Notes under the pieces: generated by a model
Seen by the model: only the letters and a program-made list of their open reading frames with translations
The model's database searches: none
What the model was told of the DNA's origin: nothing
Source of the DNA: Bacillota bacterium
GTDB lineage: Bacteria; Bacillota; Desulfotomaculia; Desulfotomaculales; Pelotomaculaceae
Assembly: GCA_029555205.1 (NCBI GenBank)
Contig: JAKPTB010000085.1
Location: 1-64,000 of the forward strand
Direction of reading: 5' to 3'
DNA length: 64,000 nt
Position numbers and translations under genes: made by a program
Shown: positions 36,727 through 46,089 of the stretch, piece after piece
Numbering within the stretch: the stretch's first letter is position 1
Layout: each line of letters starts with the position of its first letter

Positions 36727-37143
36727 ATGAGGATCTTCAACGCCGCCGCAGCCGGCCTGATTGTCGCTCTTCTTCTTTATTTCCTGGTTTCCCTCGGCAA
36801 CATCAAGGCCGCCTTTTATTTCTTTCTGGCGGGCTGGGTGATTTTTGCCTTTATATTTAACCGCAGGGCGGAATCAATCCGGAAAATCTGGGCAAGAGCC
36901 TGTCTGACCGCCGCCGTTGAATGCCTGATCATTCCCGTCGCGGCCCTGATTCTTCCGTTCTTTTACGGGCAGCAGTCGGTACAGGCCGCCAGGCAGGGCG
37001 CATTGGCAGCAGGACAGACCTTCGGTTCGGCCATTGGCGGCGGAATCATCAATATGCTTACAGGATATGCCGGGATTTTGATTGGATTTGTGCTCCTGGC
37101 CACAGCCTATTTTTCCCTTAAACCTGTCAGAAGGAGGCGCTAG
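36727..37143 (+). CDS. Hypothetical four-helix membrane protein
   Basis: 138 residues with about four hydrophobic segments: 7-28 (GLIVALLLYFLVSLG), 29-48, 60-83 (AVECLIIPVAALILPFFYG) and 110-132 (MLTGYAGILIGFVLLATAYF). It has a short basic C-terminus (KPVRRRR). AAAGGAGGG precedes the ATG. The family is unknown to me. A terminator follows. Confidence 0.7.
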   Translation: MRIFNAAAAGLIVALLLYFLVSLGNIKAAFYFFLAGWVIFAFIFNRRAESIRKIWARACLTAAVECLIIPVAALILPFFYGQQSVQAARQGALAAGQTFGSAIGGGIINMLTGYAGILIGFVLLATAYFSLKPVRRRR

Positions 37144-37188
37144 CAAAACAGGCTCCCGCCTTTCTGCTTCAACCCTGCTCTTTTAACG

Positions 37189-37215
37189 CCGGCTCCCCCT
37201 AAGGGGCCGGTCGTT
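37189..37215 (+). terminator. Terminator after the membrane protein gene
   Basis: CCGGCTCCCC, CTA and AGGGGCCGG form a stem followed by TCGTTTTC. Confidence 0.5.
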
Positions 37216-37245
37216 TTCTTTGCCAGGAACCGGTCCACAGGATCA

Positions 37246-37283
37246 GAAAAGCAGGCTCCCCTCTAAAGGGGATACCTGCCTGC
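37246..37283 (-). terminator. Terminator after the acyl-CoA synthetase C-domain gene
   Basis: On the - strand CAGGC...CCCC, TTTAGA and GGGG...GCCTG form an interrupted stem followed by CTTTTCTG. The stop of the - strand gene is at 37342. Confidence 0.5.
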
Positions 37284-37341
37284 CCTAGCTCACTAAGCCC
37301 GCCGCTTAGAAACTCCAAACTGTGATACTGGCCCGGAAGAC

Positions 37342-37650
37342 TTATTTCTCCTCGGCAACCGCCTTTAATAATCTCCGGATGTATAGTTTACCCGTATTGC
37401 TCCTGGGAAGACTTTCCCTGTATTCAATAAACCCGGTTATATTCCTGCTCTTCAACTTCTTCATAAAAAAGGCCTTCAGGCGCTCGGGATCAAAAACTCC
37501 CGGCACGGGTACTACATAGGCTCTTACTACCTCCCCCACGGCCAGGTCCGGTAAGACGGCCACATCTGCAACAGACGGATATGTCAGCAAGTAATCCTCC
37601 AACTCCCGGTAGTCAAATAAGGCCCTTTCAGGGTTTTTTTTCTGCACCAT
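37342..37650 (-). CDS. Stand-alone C-terminal domain of an AMP-forming acyl-CoA synthetase
   Basis: 102 residues that match only the small C-terminal lid domain of adenylate-forming enzymes: YRELEDYLLTYPSVADVAVL, VVRAYVVP and the catalytic-lysine segment PRSNTGKLYIRRLL. The 400-residue adenylation core is missing. GAGAGG precedes the ATG, so it could be expressed. Either it is a remnant of a deleted synthetase or a detached domain acting with another protein. acsA, 1.1 kb away on the other strand, has its own lid domain. Confidence 0.75.
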   Translation of the reverse strand: MVQKKNPERALFDYRELEDYLLTYPSVADVAVLPDLAVGEVVRAYVVPVPGVFDPERLKAFFMKKLKSRNITGFIEYRESLPRSNTGKLYIRRLLKAVAEEK

Positions 37651-37846
37651 TAAAACCTCTCTTATCTCTCTTTTTAAATGTCAGTTAATCCATTATATTC
37701 TGATTATTTATATTCTGACTATTCACTAAAATTCCTTTAAACGGATGGAAAAAAAATGACCTATTTAGAAGGCAAAACTTTTCTTGAATTTTTTTCATAA
37801 AATTGTGCCAAACTATGCTAAAGCGTAAAGGAGGTGGAGCAAAATA

Positions 37847-38065
37847 ATGCAGCTTACGGAAATGGAGCTCTTTTATATTCAGGAACAATTGCGCTCCGAA
37901 GCCCTGGCCATCGCCAAATCCATGGCTTCCGCCAGCCAGTCGACAGACCCCAGGCTTCAACAAATGTACTTAAGAGTAGCCGACAGGCACCGAACCCATT
38001 ATGAAACAATTTTAAGAAATTTACAGAACATCGCACCCCAGGGTCAATACCAGACGCAGTATTAA
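37847..38065 (+). CDS. Small spore coat protein, CotF-like
   Basis: 72 residues: MQLTEMELFYIQEQLRSEAL, then AKSMASASQSTDPRLQQMYL and HRTHYETILRNL. The helical pattern matches the first half of CotF-domain coat proteins. It is followed 13 bp later by a second coat-like gene. AAAGGAGGTGG precedes the ATG. It was probably expressed in the mother cell during sporulation (inference). Confidence 0.75.
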   Translation: MQLTEMELFYIQEQLRSEALAIAKSMASASQSTDPRLQQMYLRVADRHRTHYETILRNLQNIAPQGQYQTQY

Positions 38066-38078
38066 GGAGATGATGAGA

Positions 38079-38519
38079 GTGCTTGACGAAAGGGAACGCC
38101 TGCAAGATTCGCTGGTCACCCAAAAATACATCGCCCACGGCTACAACAGCGCAGCCACGGAAGCTGCCAACCCCCAGCTCATGGATACATTTATAAATAT
38201 CCTGAGGGACGAACACCAGATTCAAATGGACATTTTCAACGAGATGAGGATGCGCGGCTGGTACCAGCCGAAAGAAGCCAATACCAACGACATCCGCCAG
38301 AGTTTAAGCAAATGGAGCCAGGAACTCCAGCGGTTCCAGAACAAGACAAGGCAAGCCGGCGCCCAGCAGGCCGGCCTCCAACAGACAAGCGCCCAGCCAC
38401 CCGGTTACCAGACAGGAATCCCGCACTACGGATTCCAGACCGGGGTAGGGATGCCGCAACAACCAAATGACATCCAGCAGCAAAACCTGTACCGCTCTCC
38501 TCAAAACCCGATGATCTAA
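38079..38519 (+). CDS. Spore coat protein, CotF family
   Basis: 146 residues. The CotF domain is in the first 75 (DSLVTQKYIAHGYNSAATEA, DTFINILRDEHQIQMDIFNE), followed by a Gln/Pro/Gly-rich tail of about 65 residues. AAGGAG overlaps the previous stop; GTG 38079 has the right spacing, while the ATG codons at 38070 and 38073 are too close. It forms an operon with the small coat gene upstream and ends at a clear terminator. Confidence 0.85.
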   Translation: MLDERERLQDSLVTQKYIAHGYNSAATEAANPQLMDTFINILRDEHQIQMDIFNEMRMRGWYQPKEANTNDIRQSLSKWSQELQRFQNKTRQAGAQQAGLQQTSAQPPGYQTGIPHYGFQTGVGMPQQPNDIQQQNLYRSPQNPMI

Positions 38520-38532
38520 GGCAGCTGAACCG

Positions 38533-38557
38533 ATCCCCCTTAGGGGGGATTTTCTTT
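38533..38557 (+). terminator. Terminator after the coat genes
   Basis: ATCCCCCTTAGGGGGGAT forms the hairpin and TTTCTTTTG follows. It lies 14 bp after the stop. Confidence 0.85.
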
Positions 38558-38773
38558 TGTTCCGCCCTTTGGATCTTTGCTTAACGGATGACCATTTAAC
38601 TTTAAATACTGCACTTGAAGTACTTTATCCGATAACTAAGAACAAAATGATTAAAATTATTAACAAAATAGTGTATGATAGAATAGCACCTGGTTACAGA
38701 ATGATAGGATCCTTCGCATAAACCACTGTGCAGAAAAAAGACAAGCCTACCGGGACATGAGGAGTGAACAGAA

Positions 38774-40777
38774 ATGAGTGTGGAAAAACAAAAAAGTGCT
38801 TATGTAAAAACCCTGCTAACAGAAGAAAGGGTCTTTCCCCCGCCGCAGGAATTTGTAGAAAAAGCCCGGCTAAAAAGCCGGGAAGAGTATGACCAAATGT
38901 GGCGGAAATCCATAGAAAACCCGGACGAATTCTGGGGAGAGATGGCGGAAGAACATATCGACTGGTTCAAAAAGTGGGACGCAGTTGAAGAGTACAGCTT
39001 TGTGGATGATGTTTTCGTACGCTACTACCGGGGCGCCAGGCTCAATGCCTCATATAACTGCCTGGATCGTCATTTAAACAACTGGCGAAAGAATAAGGCT
39101 GCCTTGATCTGGCAGGGCGAACCGCTTGAGGAAAGCCGGACATACACCTACCAGCAATTACACCGGGAAGTATGCAAATTCGCCAATGTTTTGAAAGGCA
39201 TGGGCGTTAAAAAAGGTGACTGCGTTACCGTATACCTGCCGATGATTCCGGAGTTGGTCATCACCTTGCTGGCCTGCGCCAGGATCGGCGCCATCCACAG
39301 TGCTGTGTTCGGCGGTTTCAGCGCCGAAGCTCTGCGTGACAGAATCCGGGACTCCGGTTCAAAAACGCTGGTTACCTGCAACTATTCCCTGCGGGCTGGA
39401 AAATATATCTGCAGTAAAGACAACGCCGACAGTGCCCTTGCAGCCTGTGAAGATGTGAAAAACTGCATCGTTGTTAAAAGATTGGACAGGGACTGTTCCA
39501 TGACGCCCGGGCGAGACCACTGGTGGCACGAACTGATGAGCGCCGCTTCCCCCGTCTGCGAACCGGAACAAATGGATGCGGAGGATCCGCTCTTTATCCT
39601 CTACACCAGCGGGAGTACCGGTAAACCCAAGGGAGTCCTGCATACCACGGGCGGATACATGGTCTATGCAACGGCTACCTTCAAGTATGTGTTTGACTAC
39701 CGGGACGAGGACGTGTACTGGTGTACAGCGGACATCGGCTGGATCACCGGTCACAGCTACATCGTTTACGGCCCCCTGTCTGCCGGAGCGACGACCCTGC
39801 TGTTTGAAGGGGTGCCTCACTATCCCCAGCCCGACAGGTACTGGGAAATTGTAGAAAAATACCGGGTCAACATCCTTTATACCGCGCCTACCGCCCTGCG
39901 TTCCATGATGAAATCAGGCAACCAGTGGCCCCTGGGCCGGGATTTGAGCAGCCTGCGCTTGATGGGATCGGTTGGTGAACCCATTAATCCCGAGGCCTGG
40001 ATCTGGTACCACAAGATTATCGGCAAGGAGCGTGCCCCCATTGTAGATACCTGGTGGCAGACTGAAACAGGGGGAATTTTAATCACCCCGCTGCCTGGAT
40101 GCACTCCTACAAAACCCGGCTCGGCAACTCTTCCTTTCTTTGGCGTAAACCCGAAGATTATTCGCCAGGACGGCAGTGAGGCCGGAGTCAACGAAGGGGG
40201 CTACCTGGTCATCACCAAACCCTGGCCCGGCATTATGCGCAGAGTTTACGGCGATCCCGAGCGGTTTAAAAACACCTATTTCGTGCAGTACCCCGGACTC
40301 TATTTTACGGGTGACGGCGCCCGCAGGGATAAAGACGGCTATTTCTGGCTGATGGGACGTGTGGATGACGTGATTAACGTTTCCGGACACAGGATAGGCA
40401 CGGCGGAACTGGAAAGCATCCTGGTGTCTCATCCGAATGTGGCGGAAGCAGCCGTGGTGGGTTACCCTCATAACATTAAAGGTGAGGGCATTTACGCCTA
40501 CATAACAGTTAAAGACAACGTAGAGGTAACAGAAGAATTGCGCCTGAAGCTGATTCAACATGTCCGGAAAGAAATCGGTCCCATAGCTTCACCGGATGTG
40601 ATCCACTTCGCCGATGCCCTGCCCAAAACAAGGAGTGGTAAAATTATGAGGAGGATCCTCAGGAAAATCGCTGCCGGCGAAATCGACCAGCTCGGCGACA
40701 CCACCACCCTGGCTGATCCCGGGGTCGTCAACAGTCTTGTCGTTAAATGTACGGAAATCTTAAAGACAGCCAAATAA
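38774..40777 (+). CDS. acsA: Acetyl-CoA synthetase (AMP-forming)
   Basis: A 667-residue acetate-CoA ligase. [15 protein letters not shown] is the ATP motif, [11 protein letters not shown] the core motif, and [20 protein letters not shown] holds the catalytic Lys at the C-terminus. Trp in VDTWWQTE marks short-chain acids. It converts acetate plus CoA and ATP to acetyl-CoA, AMP and PPi, allowing acetate scavenging or syntrophic oxidation. ATG 38774 follows TGAGGAG. It is monocistronic. Acetate or propionate may be the substrate. Confidence 0.95.
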   Translation: MSVEKQKSAYVKTLLTEERVFPPPQEFVEKARLKSREEYDQMWRKSIENPDEFWGEMAEEHIDWFKKWDAVEEYSFVDDVFVRYYRGARLNASYNCLDRHLNNWRKNKAALIWQGEPLEESRTYTYQQLHREVCKFANVLKGMGVKKGDCVTVYLPMIPELVITLLACARIGAIHSAVFGGFSAEALRDRIRDSGSKTLVTCNYSLRAGKYICSKDNADSALAACEDVKNCIVVKRLDRDCSMTPGRDHWWHELMSAASPVCEPEQMDAEDPLFILYTSGSTGKPKGVLHTTGGYMVYATATFKYVFDYRDEDVYWCTADIGWITGHSYIVYGPLSAGATTLLFEGVPHYPQPDRYWEIVEKYRVNILYTAPTALRSMMKSGNQWPLGRDLSSLRLMGSVGEPINPEAWIWYHKIIGKERAPIVDTWWQTETGGILITPLPGCTPTKPGSATLPFFGVNPKIIRQDGSEAGVNEGGYLVITKPWPGIMRRVYGDPERFKNTYFVQYPGLYFTGDGARRDKDGYFWLMGRVDDVINVSGHRIGTAELESILVSHPNVAEAAVVGYPHNIKGEGIYAYITVKDNVEVTEELRLKLIQHVRKEIGPIASPDVIHFADALPKTRSGKIMRRILRKIAAGEIDQLGDTTTLADPGVVNSLVVKCTEILKTAK

Positions 40778-40958
40778 CTACTGGCACCATTCATTTATTG
40801 TTGTCAACTGTGTTGTTACCCACATGTATCTTAAAATGAAAAAGAAAACAATAGCCAAAACCTTTTCCGGGCCCTGTCCGCTTTGGTCAAAAGCAGGCAC
40901 GGGCCCGCCTTCGACCTGACCGGGCCGTGGTTTTCAACTGCGGCCCTGCTCTTTTGTT

Positions 40959-42209
40959 TCAAGCAAAGAAGGTGAGCCCGGCGTAGGGAACAGCCGCAAT
41001 ATCCGGGCTTGCCCCCTTGCACAGGCGTAAGGCAGCCTCAAAAGCCTGCTGCATATTGGGGAAGGGTAGAAAATGCAGCTGTTCTGAGATTTTGGGAGAG
41101 AGGTCTGAAACCAGGTACACCCTGCATTTCTTCGTAATCCCGGCGGCCAGGGCAGCCTTGTGCGCACCCAGGACGAAACCCCGGGCAAAGCGCTCCAGGA
41201 GCTCGTCCTCGCCGAGGCCCAGGCCGGCCCAATGGCGGAATGTTTCGTTCCCGAACCCTTCCCTGCAGCTGGCAGCCAGAACAATGGTCCCACCCGGTTT
41301 GACAACGGCAGCGGCGTTCTGCAGGGCCTTCACGGCCTGGTAAAGGCTCTGGTCCTTGGGAAATCCGCCCGCCGAAGCCAGGACTATGTCCGCAGGCTGT
41401 ATGGGGGAAACATAATAGAGCTTTCCCGCCAGGACACAACCGGCCCGGTGCGCTCTGACAGGATGGCCGGCAAAAGCCTGGACAAGCCTGCCCCGGTGAT
41501 CAGTCACTACATTAAAAATAAAATCCAGGCCGAGCTTTTCCGCTGCTTCTTCGGCGTCCGCCCTGACTGTATTCTGATCGGGATCCCTGACGGCCTGACC
41601 CTTTACACTGAGGGCGTGATTCTTTTCAATGGTTTCCAGGCCGGCAACCCCGGGGACCAGGGCTTTAGCCCCCCCGGAATAGGCAGCCATCCAGTGGGGT
41701 TCGATATTTCCGGTGGCCACTTTAAGATCGCCTTCCGCAACCTGGCGAAATATCTGAAGGGGTGTTCCCCTTGAGGTTTTTCCGAGAACCACGCATTTTG
41801 CAGGTGAAGGTGAACTGCTCAGGCACAAAACCGTACTGTACACCTCTTGCCCCACAATCGACAGGATTTCCTCTGCAGTTGCCTCCCGGTGGGCGCCAAC
41901 TCCTACTACCACCGTAATATTTTCCTTCCGGATCCCCCCTTTCACGATTTCCTCAATCAGGTAGGGCAGAAAAAGATGGGTCGGGGCCAGGCGGGTCCGG
42001 TCGCTGACCACAATCACCGCGCTCTTTTTAGCCTGTGCCAATTCCGGGAGAGGCCCTGTACCCACGGGATTTTGCAGCACTCTCATGATTTCACCGGCCG
42101 AATCCGCCGGCAAACCAGCTTTTCCCGGAACAAGCAACCGGACGGGCAGACTTCCCGGCAGCTCCAGCACCACGTGGGTGTCACTATAGGGAAACCTTAT
42201 CTCGCTCAA
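40959..42209 (-). CDS. LarA-family nickel-dependent racemase-like protein
   Basis: A 416-residue DUF2088/LarA protein. VVSDRTRLAP, VGAHREAT, GNIEPHWMAAYSGGAKALVP and EKNHALSV correspond to LarA segments holding the NPN-pincer lysine (GGAK) and nickel-binding His. Family members racemise or epimerise 2-hydroxy acids using a nickel-pincer nucleotide that needs LarB, LarC and LarE, none of which is in the window. The substrate is unknown: lactate, malate or other hydroxy acids are possible. Confidence 0.88.
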   Translation of the reverse strand: MSEIRFPYSDTHVVLELPGSLPVRLLVPGKAGLPADSAGEIMRVLQNPVGTGPLPELAQAKKSAVIVVSDRTRLAPTHLFLPYLIEEIVKGGIRKENITVVVGVGAHREATAEEILSIVGQEVYSTVLCLSSSPSPAKCVVLGKTSRGTPLQIFRQVAEGDLKVATGNIEPHWMAAYSGGAKALVPGVAGLETIEKNHALSVKGQAVRDPDQNTVRADAEEAAEKLGLDFIFNVVTDHRGRLVQAFAGHPVRAHRAGCVLAGKLYYVSPIQPADIVLASAGGFPKDQSLYQAVKALQNAAAVVKPGGTIVLAASCREGFGNETFRHWAGLGLGEDELLERFARGFVLGAHKAALAAGITKKCRVYLVSDLSPKISEQLHFLPFPNMQQAFEAALRLCKGASPDIAAVPYAGLTFFA

Positions 42210-42369
42210 TCTTCTCCTCCGCTGTATGCAAATTGATTAAGGCCAGGGCGGACAACACTCCTGTCTTGAACTCCTTAGACCAGGATTCCTTAGCTTTCTA
42301 AAGCGCCGGTTAAAGCGTGAAGGTCCTGTCTTGAACCCCTTGAACCGTCCCCGTCACAAAAAAAGTTTC

Positions 42370-42480
42370 TATCTTCAACTTAAAATATACATATATGGAA
42401 AATATGTATTTCAAGGTATATATTTCAAAGTATATAAAGATATATATTTGAAGTATATGTATAAAGTATGTAGTTGAATG
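42370..42480. repeat. AT-rich stretch of imperfect TATATAT/TTTGAAGTATA repeats
   Basis: Short units like AAGTATATA and GATATATATTTG recur on both strands in a gap of about 450 bp (42210-42661). A reversed GGGGACGGTTC-type element lies just before it at about 42330-42356. No gene is seen in the gap. Confidence 0.5.
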
Positions 42481-42661
42481 TTGTAAAAAAGACGGAACAA
42501 TCCTAATCCTATTTTCGTCAAAAACATATAGAAACATAACTTTACTTTGTATTTGAGCTCAATTTCCGCTCTTTTGGGAACCGTCTTCGGAATAAATATA
42601 ACAAATATATAGAAATATAACAGGCTGCCCTGGAACAGGCGGGCAAAATGGGGGAATTAAG

Positions 42662-43228
42662 GTGTTTATGAGGGTTTTTCGAAGAGTTATAATCGCTGCT
42701 GTCCTGGTCTTTTCCTTTCCAATCTGGAGCTTTGCCGGCAACGGCGGGCCCGGCATCACCATTAACGGTTCCAGGTTAAACTTAACGGGAGTAATCCAAA
42801 ACGGGCAGGTGATGGTGCCCCTTGAGAAACTGACCCAGGCCCTGGGAGGTTCCTACAGCTGGGATCCAGTTGGAAAGACAGCTACAATCAACATCCCCGG
42901 CTTATCCTGGCCCCCCGGGGGCGACTTGAAAGACAGCTGTACCATTGAAGTTACCAAAATCACGGAAGGAATCAGCCTGCTCACCCTGACCGGCGAAGTC
43001 AAAAACACCAGTCCCTATCAACTCACCTCACTTACCGTTTACGGCAAGCTGCTGGATGCGAAGGGCGAAGAATTAACCAGATCCTTTACTTATAAGCTCA
43101 CCCCGGCTCAACTCTTGCCGGGGGAAACAGGAAATTTCGAAATAATTTTCTGGGACTATAATAAATATAAGGACAGCAATGCAAGATATGCAGTGTATGT
43201 ACAGGGTTTTTCACCGGAAGCAAACTAA
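42662..43228 (+). CDS. Exported protein with stalk-like copper amine oxidase N-terminal domain
   Basis: 188 residues. A signal peptide (RVIIAAVLVFSFPIWSFA) is followed by a CuAO-N-type repeat (residues about 30-80: INGSRLNLTGVIQNGQVMVP, LTQALGGSYSWDPVGKTATI) and an FxLYD-type beta domain (about 95-185: LTGEVKNTSPYQLTSLTVYG). It is probably cell-surface. GTG 42662 has GGGGG 7 nt upstream; ATG 42668 is an alternative. It is common in Clostridia and Peptococcaceae, and its function is unknown. Confidence 0.8.
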   Translation: MFMRVFRRVIIAAVLVFSFPIWSFAGNGGPGITINGSRLNLTGVIQNGQVMVPLEKLTQALGGSYSWDPVGKTATINIPGLSWPPGGDLKDSCTIEVTKITEGISLLTLTGEVKNTSPYQLTSLTVYGKLLDAKGEELTRSFTYKLTPAQLLPGETGNFEIIFWDYNKYKDSNARYAVYVQGFSPEAN

Positions 43229-43258
43229 AGGCGGGGTTTTCCCCGCCTTGCTTATTTT
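43228..43258 (+). terminator. Terminator after the exported CuAO-N protein gene
   Basis: AAGGCGGGG, TTTT and CCCCGCCTT followed by GCTTATTTTT. It overlaps the last base of the stop codon. Confidence 0.9.
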
Positions 43259-43330
43259 TCAATGCCAACAGCCCTTGACTAATCAAAGCTATGAGGTTAT
43301 CTTTAACGAAAACGGGCTGGTGATGAGGAA

Positions 43331-44161
43331 TTGAAAGAACCTTTTAAAATTGGCATATGCCAGATGCAGGTAGATGATTGTAAGGAAAAAAATATTATTA
43401 AAGCCCGTTCCATGATCCGGGAAGCCGCGGCCGGAGGATGCAAAATTGTGGTCTTGCCGGAAATGTTCAATTGCCCCTACATAAGCAGTATTTTCCCGGA
43501 ATATGCGGAAAGCTGCCCGGACGGTAAAACTATTATAATGCTGCGTGAAGCTGCCCTGGAAGAGAAGATTTACCTGATCGGAGGTTCGATCCCCGAACTT
43601 GCAGGAGACACAACTTACAATACAAGCTTTGTTTTCGGGCCCCGGGGAGAAATGCTGGCCAGACACCGGAAGCTTCATCTTTTCGATGTAGAGCTTGCCG
43701 GCGGCTTAACCTTTAAAGAATCACAAACCCTTGGTCCCGGCAAAGATATTACGGTTGTTAAAACCGGGATCTGCACATTCGGGCTGGCTATCTGTTATGA
43801 CATCCGTTTCCCCGAACTAAGCCGCCTGATGACTTTGATGGGTGCTGAGCTAATCATTGTCCCGGCTGCTTTCAACATGACAACCGGCCCTGCCCACTGG
43901 GAATTGCTCTTTAGGACACGGGCATTGGACAACCAGGTTTTTACCGTCGGAGCTGCGCCGGCCAGAAACGAAAACGCTGCCTACGTGAGTTACGGCAATT
44001 CGTTAATTGCAGACCCCTGGGGAAAAATAATAGTCCAAGCCGGTGAAAAGGAAACAATCATTTATGGAGATATAGACTTCCAGCTCTTGAACAGCGTCAG
44101 ACAGGAACTGCCGCTGCTGAAACACAGGCGGGCAGACCTGTACGAATTAAAGCCCCTGTAA
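43331..44161 (+). CDS. Carbon-nitrogen hydrolase (nitrilase superfamily, omega-amidase-like)
   Basis: 276 residues with the Glu-Lys-Cys triad in LPEMFNCPY, HRKLHLFD and AICYDIRFPE. The pattern resembles Nit2/omega-amidase. Substrates may be omega-amides such as 2-oxoglutaramate. The start is TTG 43331, with GATGAGG close upstream. It is flanked by terminators on both sides, so it is a single transcription unit. Confidence 0.88.
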   Translation: MKEPFKIGICQMQVDDCKEKNIIKARSMIREAAAGGCKIVVLPEMFNCPYISSIFPEYAESCPDGKTIIMLREAALEEKIYLIGGSIPELAGDTTYNTSFVFGPRGEMLARHRKLHLFDVELAGGLTFKESQTLGPGKDITVVKTGICTFGLAICYDIRFPELSRLMTLMGAELIIVPAAFNMTTGPAHWELLFRTRALDNQVFTVGAAPARNENAAYVSYGNSLIADPWGKIIVQAGEKETIIYGDIDFQLLNSVRQELPLLKHRRADLYELKPL

Positions 44162-44167
44162 TTGGCA

Positions 44168-44201
44168 AAACCCCCTGTTAGTGCTTGTCCACAGGGGGTT
44201 C
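44168..44201. terminator. Bidirectional terminator between amidase and NifU-like genes
   Basis: AAACCCCCTGT pairs with ACAGGGGGTT around TAGTGCTTGTCC. It is followed by CTTACATTT on the + strand and TTTTGCC on the - strand. Confidence 0.85.
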
Positions 44202-44207
44202 TTACAT

Positions 44208-44429
44208 TTAAACAGAAATAACTCTTTTAACTTCCTTAATCTCCTGCTTGAGCAACCGCTCAATACCCTGCTTGAGGGTTATTGTGGCGCCCGCTCAGCC
44301 GCTGCAGGCTCCTTTCAAGCGAACTTTTACCAGGCCGCTGGCATCAACGTCTACAAGTTCAACATCGCCGCCATCTCTTTGAAGATACGGACGTACTTTC
44401 TTAAGGACCTCCTCAACACGTTCCTTCAC
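44208..44429 (-). CDS. Small NifU-like (Nfu) protein with in-frame TGA at the second Cys of CxxC
   Basis: On the - strand a 73-residue reading frame starts with GTG 44429, behind AAGGAGG. It encodes [30 protein letters not shown], then TGA (44297-44295), then [15 protein letters not shown] and ends at TAA 44208. The family has CxxC there (GACSGC), which binds a 4Fe-4S cluster; here the second Cys codon is TGA. A hairpin TTGAGC-GGTT-GCTCAA lies at +32 to +47 after the TGA. It may be selenocysteine or a nonsense mutation. It is a scaffold for Fe-S cluster transfer in either reading. Confidence 0.7.
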
Positions 44430-44637
44430 CTGTTGAACCTCCTTCCTATTAATTATATTATGACAGGGCAAAACAATTTGTATGTAACCTGGAGCTTACT
44501 TATTACATACCTATTTTATCTGTTATGAATTGTTATATCAAGAAGAATTATTTATTATGCCAGTATAAAGTAATAAAACTTTTTAATCAAGATCAAGAAT
44601 TAACCTTAACCAAGCCAGATTCACAGTTAGCAAAACA

Positions 44638-44676
44638 ACACAACCCAGGCGTCATTAGGAGGGTTGTGCTTTTTCT
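44638..44676 (-). terminator. Hairpin near the end of the DUF4349 gene region
   Basis: CACAACCC and GGGTTGTG form a stem with CTTTTTC following on the + strand. It has no obvious + strand gene in front of it. On the - strand it lies about 200 bp beyond the DUF4349 gene. The gap 44430-44844 otherwise shows no gene. Confidence 0.4.
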
Positions 44677-44844
44677 TCATACTCAATAAATTCCTTATGT
44701 TGTTAAGGATACCATTTAAATACATGAAATACTCTTAAACAATACCTTACCTTATCCTATGGTAATTAAAGATTAAGATAGAGAACTCTGAGTTCAACAT
44801 TTAATTAAGCAGGTAGACGTTTTAAAGAAGGGCACAATTTTATT

Positions 44845-46077
44845 TTACTCGAGGTTAATTTGAATAATTGCATATTCGGCCTGGCTGGAGAGGGTAAGGA
44901 GCTGTTTTTTGCAGTATTCCATATCCTCACAAACTTTCTCCAACTGCATTGCAATATCTGGAGCAGGGGCGTTTCCGTACTTTTCTATTGTCTCAAGAAG
45001 GATTTGTTCTTGCACAGCCAGTTCCTTGAGCCTGGTTTCATAAGCTGTATATTCATGGCTGATGTCCTTTCGGATCGTCTCGCCTATGGTTAGCTTTCCC
45101 AAATTTTGCATTGAAGTGACCACGGTTTCGTATTGACCGGCCGGCACCTTCATAAGCATTGCCCCCTCACCGGAATAACCAGCCATTTGAATACCGTTGC
45201 TGCCGGCCAGGGACTCCAGTTCGGATCGAACATTCTGGTCGCCATCAAGGTGCAGGGTAGCGTTTTGGATGATTTTTTGTTCAGATTCCCGGCTGGAAGG
45301 AGGAACATTACCATAAGCAACCTTTTTGGGAATAAAACCTTCTTTAACAGCCACAACCCTTGAAACATTTAAACCCCTCGAGGTATCAGTAAAGTTGTTG
45401 TCCTGATAGACTGCCGGCATATTCACTTGTTCCCCATTAATGTTTTGCCCGGCCGGAAAACTGGAGCGCACCGGTTGTGATGCGGAAGTCAAAACGCCGG
45501 CCATGACGCTTGTTTGAGCTGAACCGCCCTGTGCCGTAGCACCCCCCGTAACCGCCGCCGGGCCAGGGGAGTTATGACTTTCCTGACCGGAATTCCCGTT
45601 TAGATCATAATCCGTATTAACAGCAGCAAGATCATGGTCCCGGCCGGACCTGGCCGGCTCCTGCTCACTCTGCCCCTGGTCAACCAGGATTTGGGGAATT
45701 TCTTTCCCCGTTTCCCTTTGCCAGGGCATTCCATACATCAGCATTGTTATCCCAAAGGTAAACACAAACGCGGCAGCAAGGGCCGCCACCCGCGTCCAGG
45801 ATCCCCTGGTTAAGCCCCGGAGAAATCCCGGGAAACGCCCTTGCCTTTTTGCAGGCGGAAAAGCAGCTATATTTTTTAAAACCTGGGCGCTAAACCCGGA
45901 AGAAGGAGACAATTCCGGCAGGCCCTTTAAAATATTCACCAGATCACAGAGGATCTCAAACTCAGCCCTGCAACTTGGGCAAACAGCCAGATGAGCAGAT
46001 ATTTCCTCCTGCTCCGCCAGACTGAGCTCTCCGTCAAGATAGGGGGACAACAGTTCCCGGACTACAAGGCACTGCAT
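44845..46077 (-). CDS. Anti-sigma factor (zf-HC2) with DUF4349-type extracellular domain
   Basis: 410 residues. N-terminal zinc finger YLDGELSLAEQEEISAHLAV ending CPSC (His-x3-Cys-x2-Cys), a transmembrane segment about residues 97-117 (VAALAAAFVFTFGITMLMYG), a low-complexity linker, and a C-terminal DUF4349-like domain (LHLDGDQNVRSELESLAGSN...) with a coiled coil (about 345-400). ATG 46077 follows GAGGAG. It lies 12 bp downstream of the ECF sigma gene, so it would hold that sigma factor inactive at the membrane until a cell-surface signal is sensed. Confidence 0.85.
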   Translation of the reverse strand: MQCLVVRELLSPYLDGELSLAEQEEISAHLAVCPSCRAEFEILCDLVNILKGLPELSPSSGFSAQVLKNIAAFPPAKRQGRFPGFLRGLTRGSWTRVAALAAAFVFTFGITMLMYGMPWQRETGKEIPQILVDQGQSEQEPARSGRDHDLAAVNTDYDLNGNSGQESHNSPGPAAVTGGATAQGGSAQTSVMAGVLTSASQPVRSSFPAGQNINGEQVNMPAVYQDNNFTDTSRGLNVSRVVAVKEGFIPKKVAYGNVPPSSRESEQKIIQNATLHLDGDQNVRSELESLAGSNGIQMAGYSGEGAMLMKVPAGQYETVVTSMQNLGKLTIGETIRKDISHEYTAYETRLKELAVQEQILLETIEKYGNAPAPDIAMQLEKVCEDMEYCKKQLLTLSSQAEYAIIQINLE

Positions 46078-46089
46078 CGAAATCACTCC

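Noticed and set aside
44265-44279. ACCCT-CAAGC-AGGGT hairpin as SECIS element of the NifU-like gene
   Set aside because: The loop lacks a G in its first positions; the later TTGAGC-GGTT-GCTCAA hairpin fits the bacterial model better.
44181-44528. 115-codon + strand ORF at the NifU-like locus
   Set aside because: It is the antisense shadow of the NifU-like gene and runs through a terminator.
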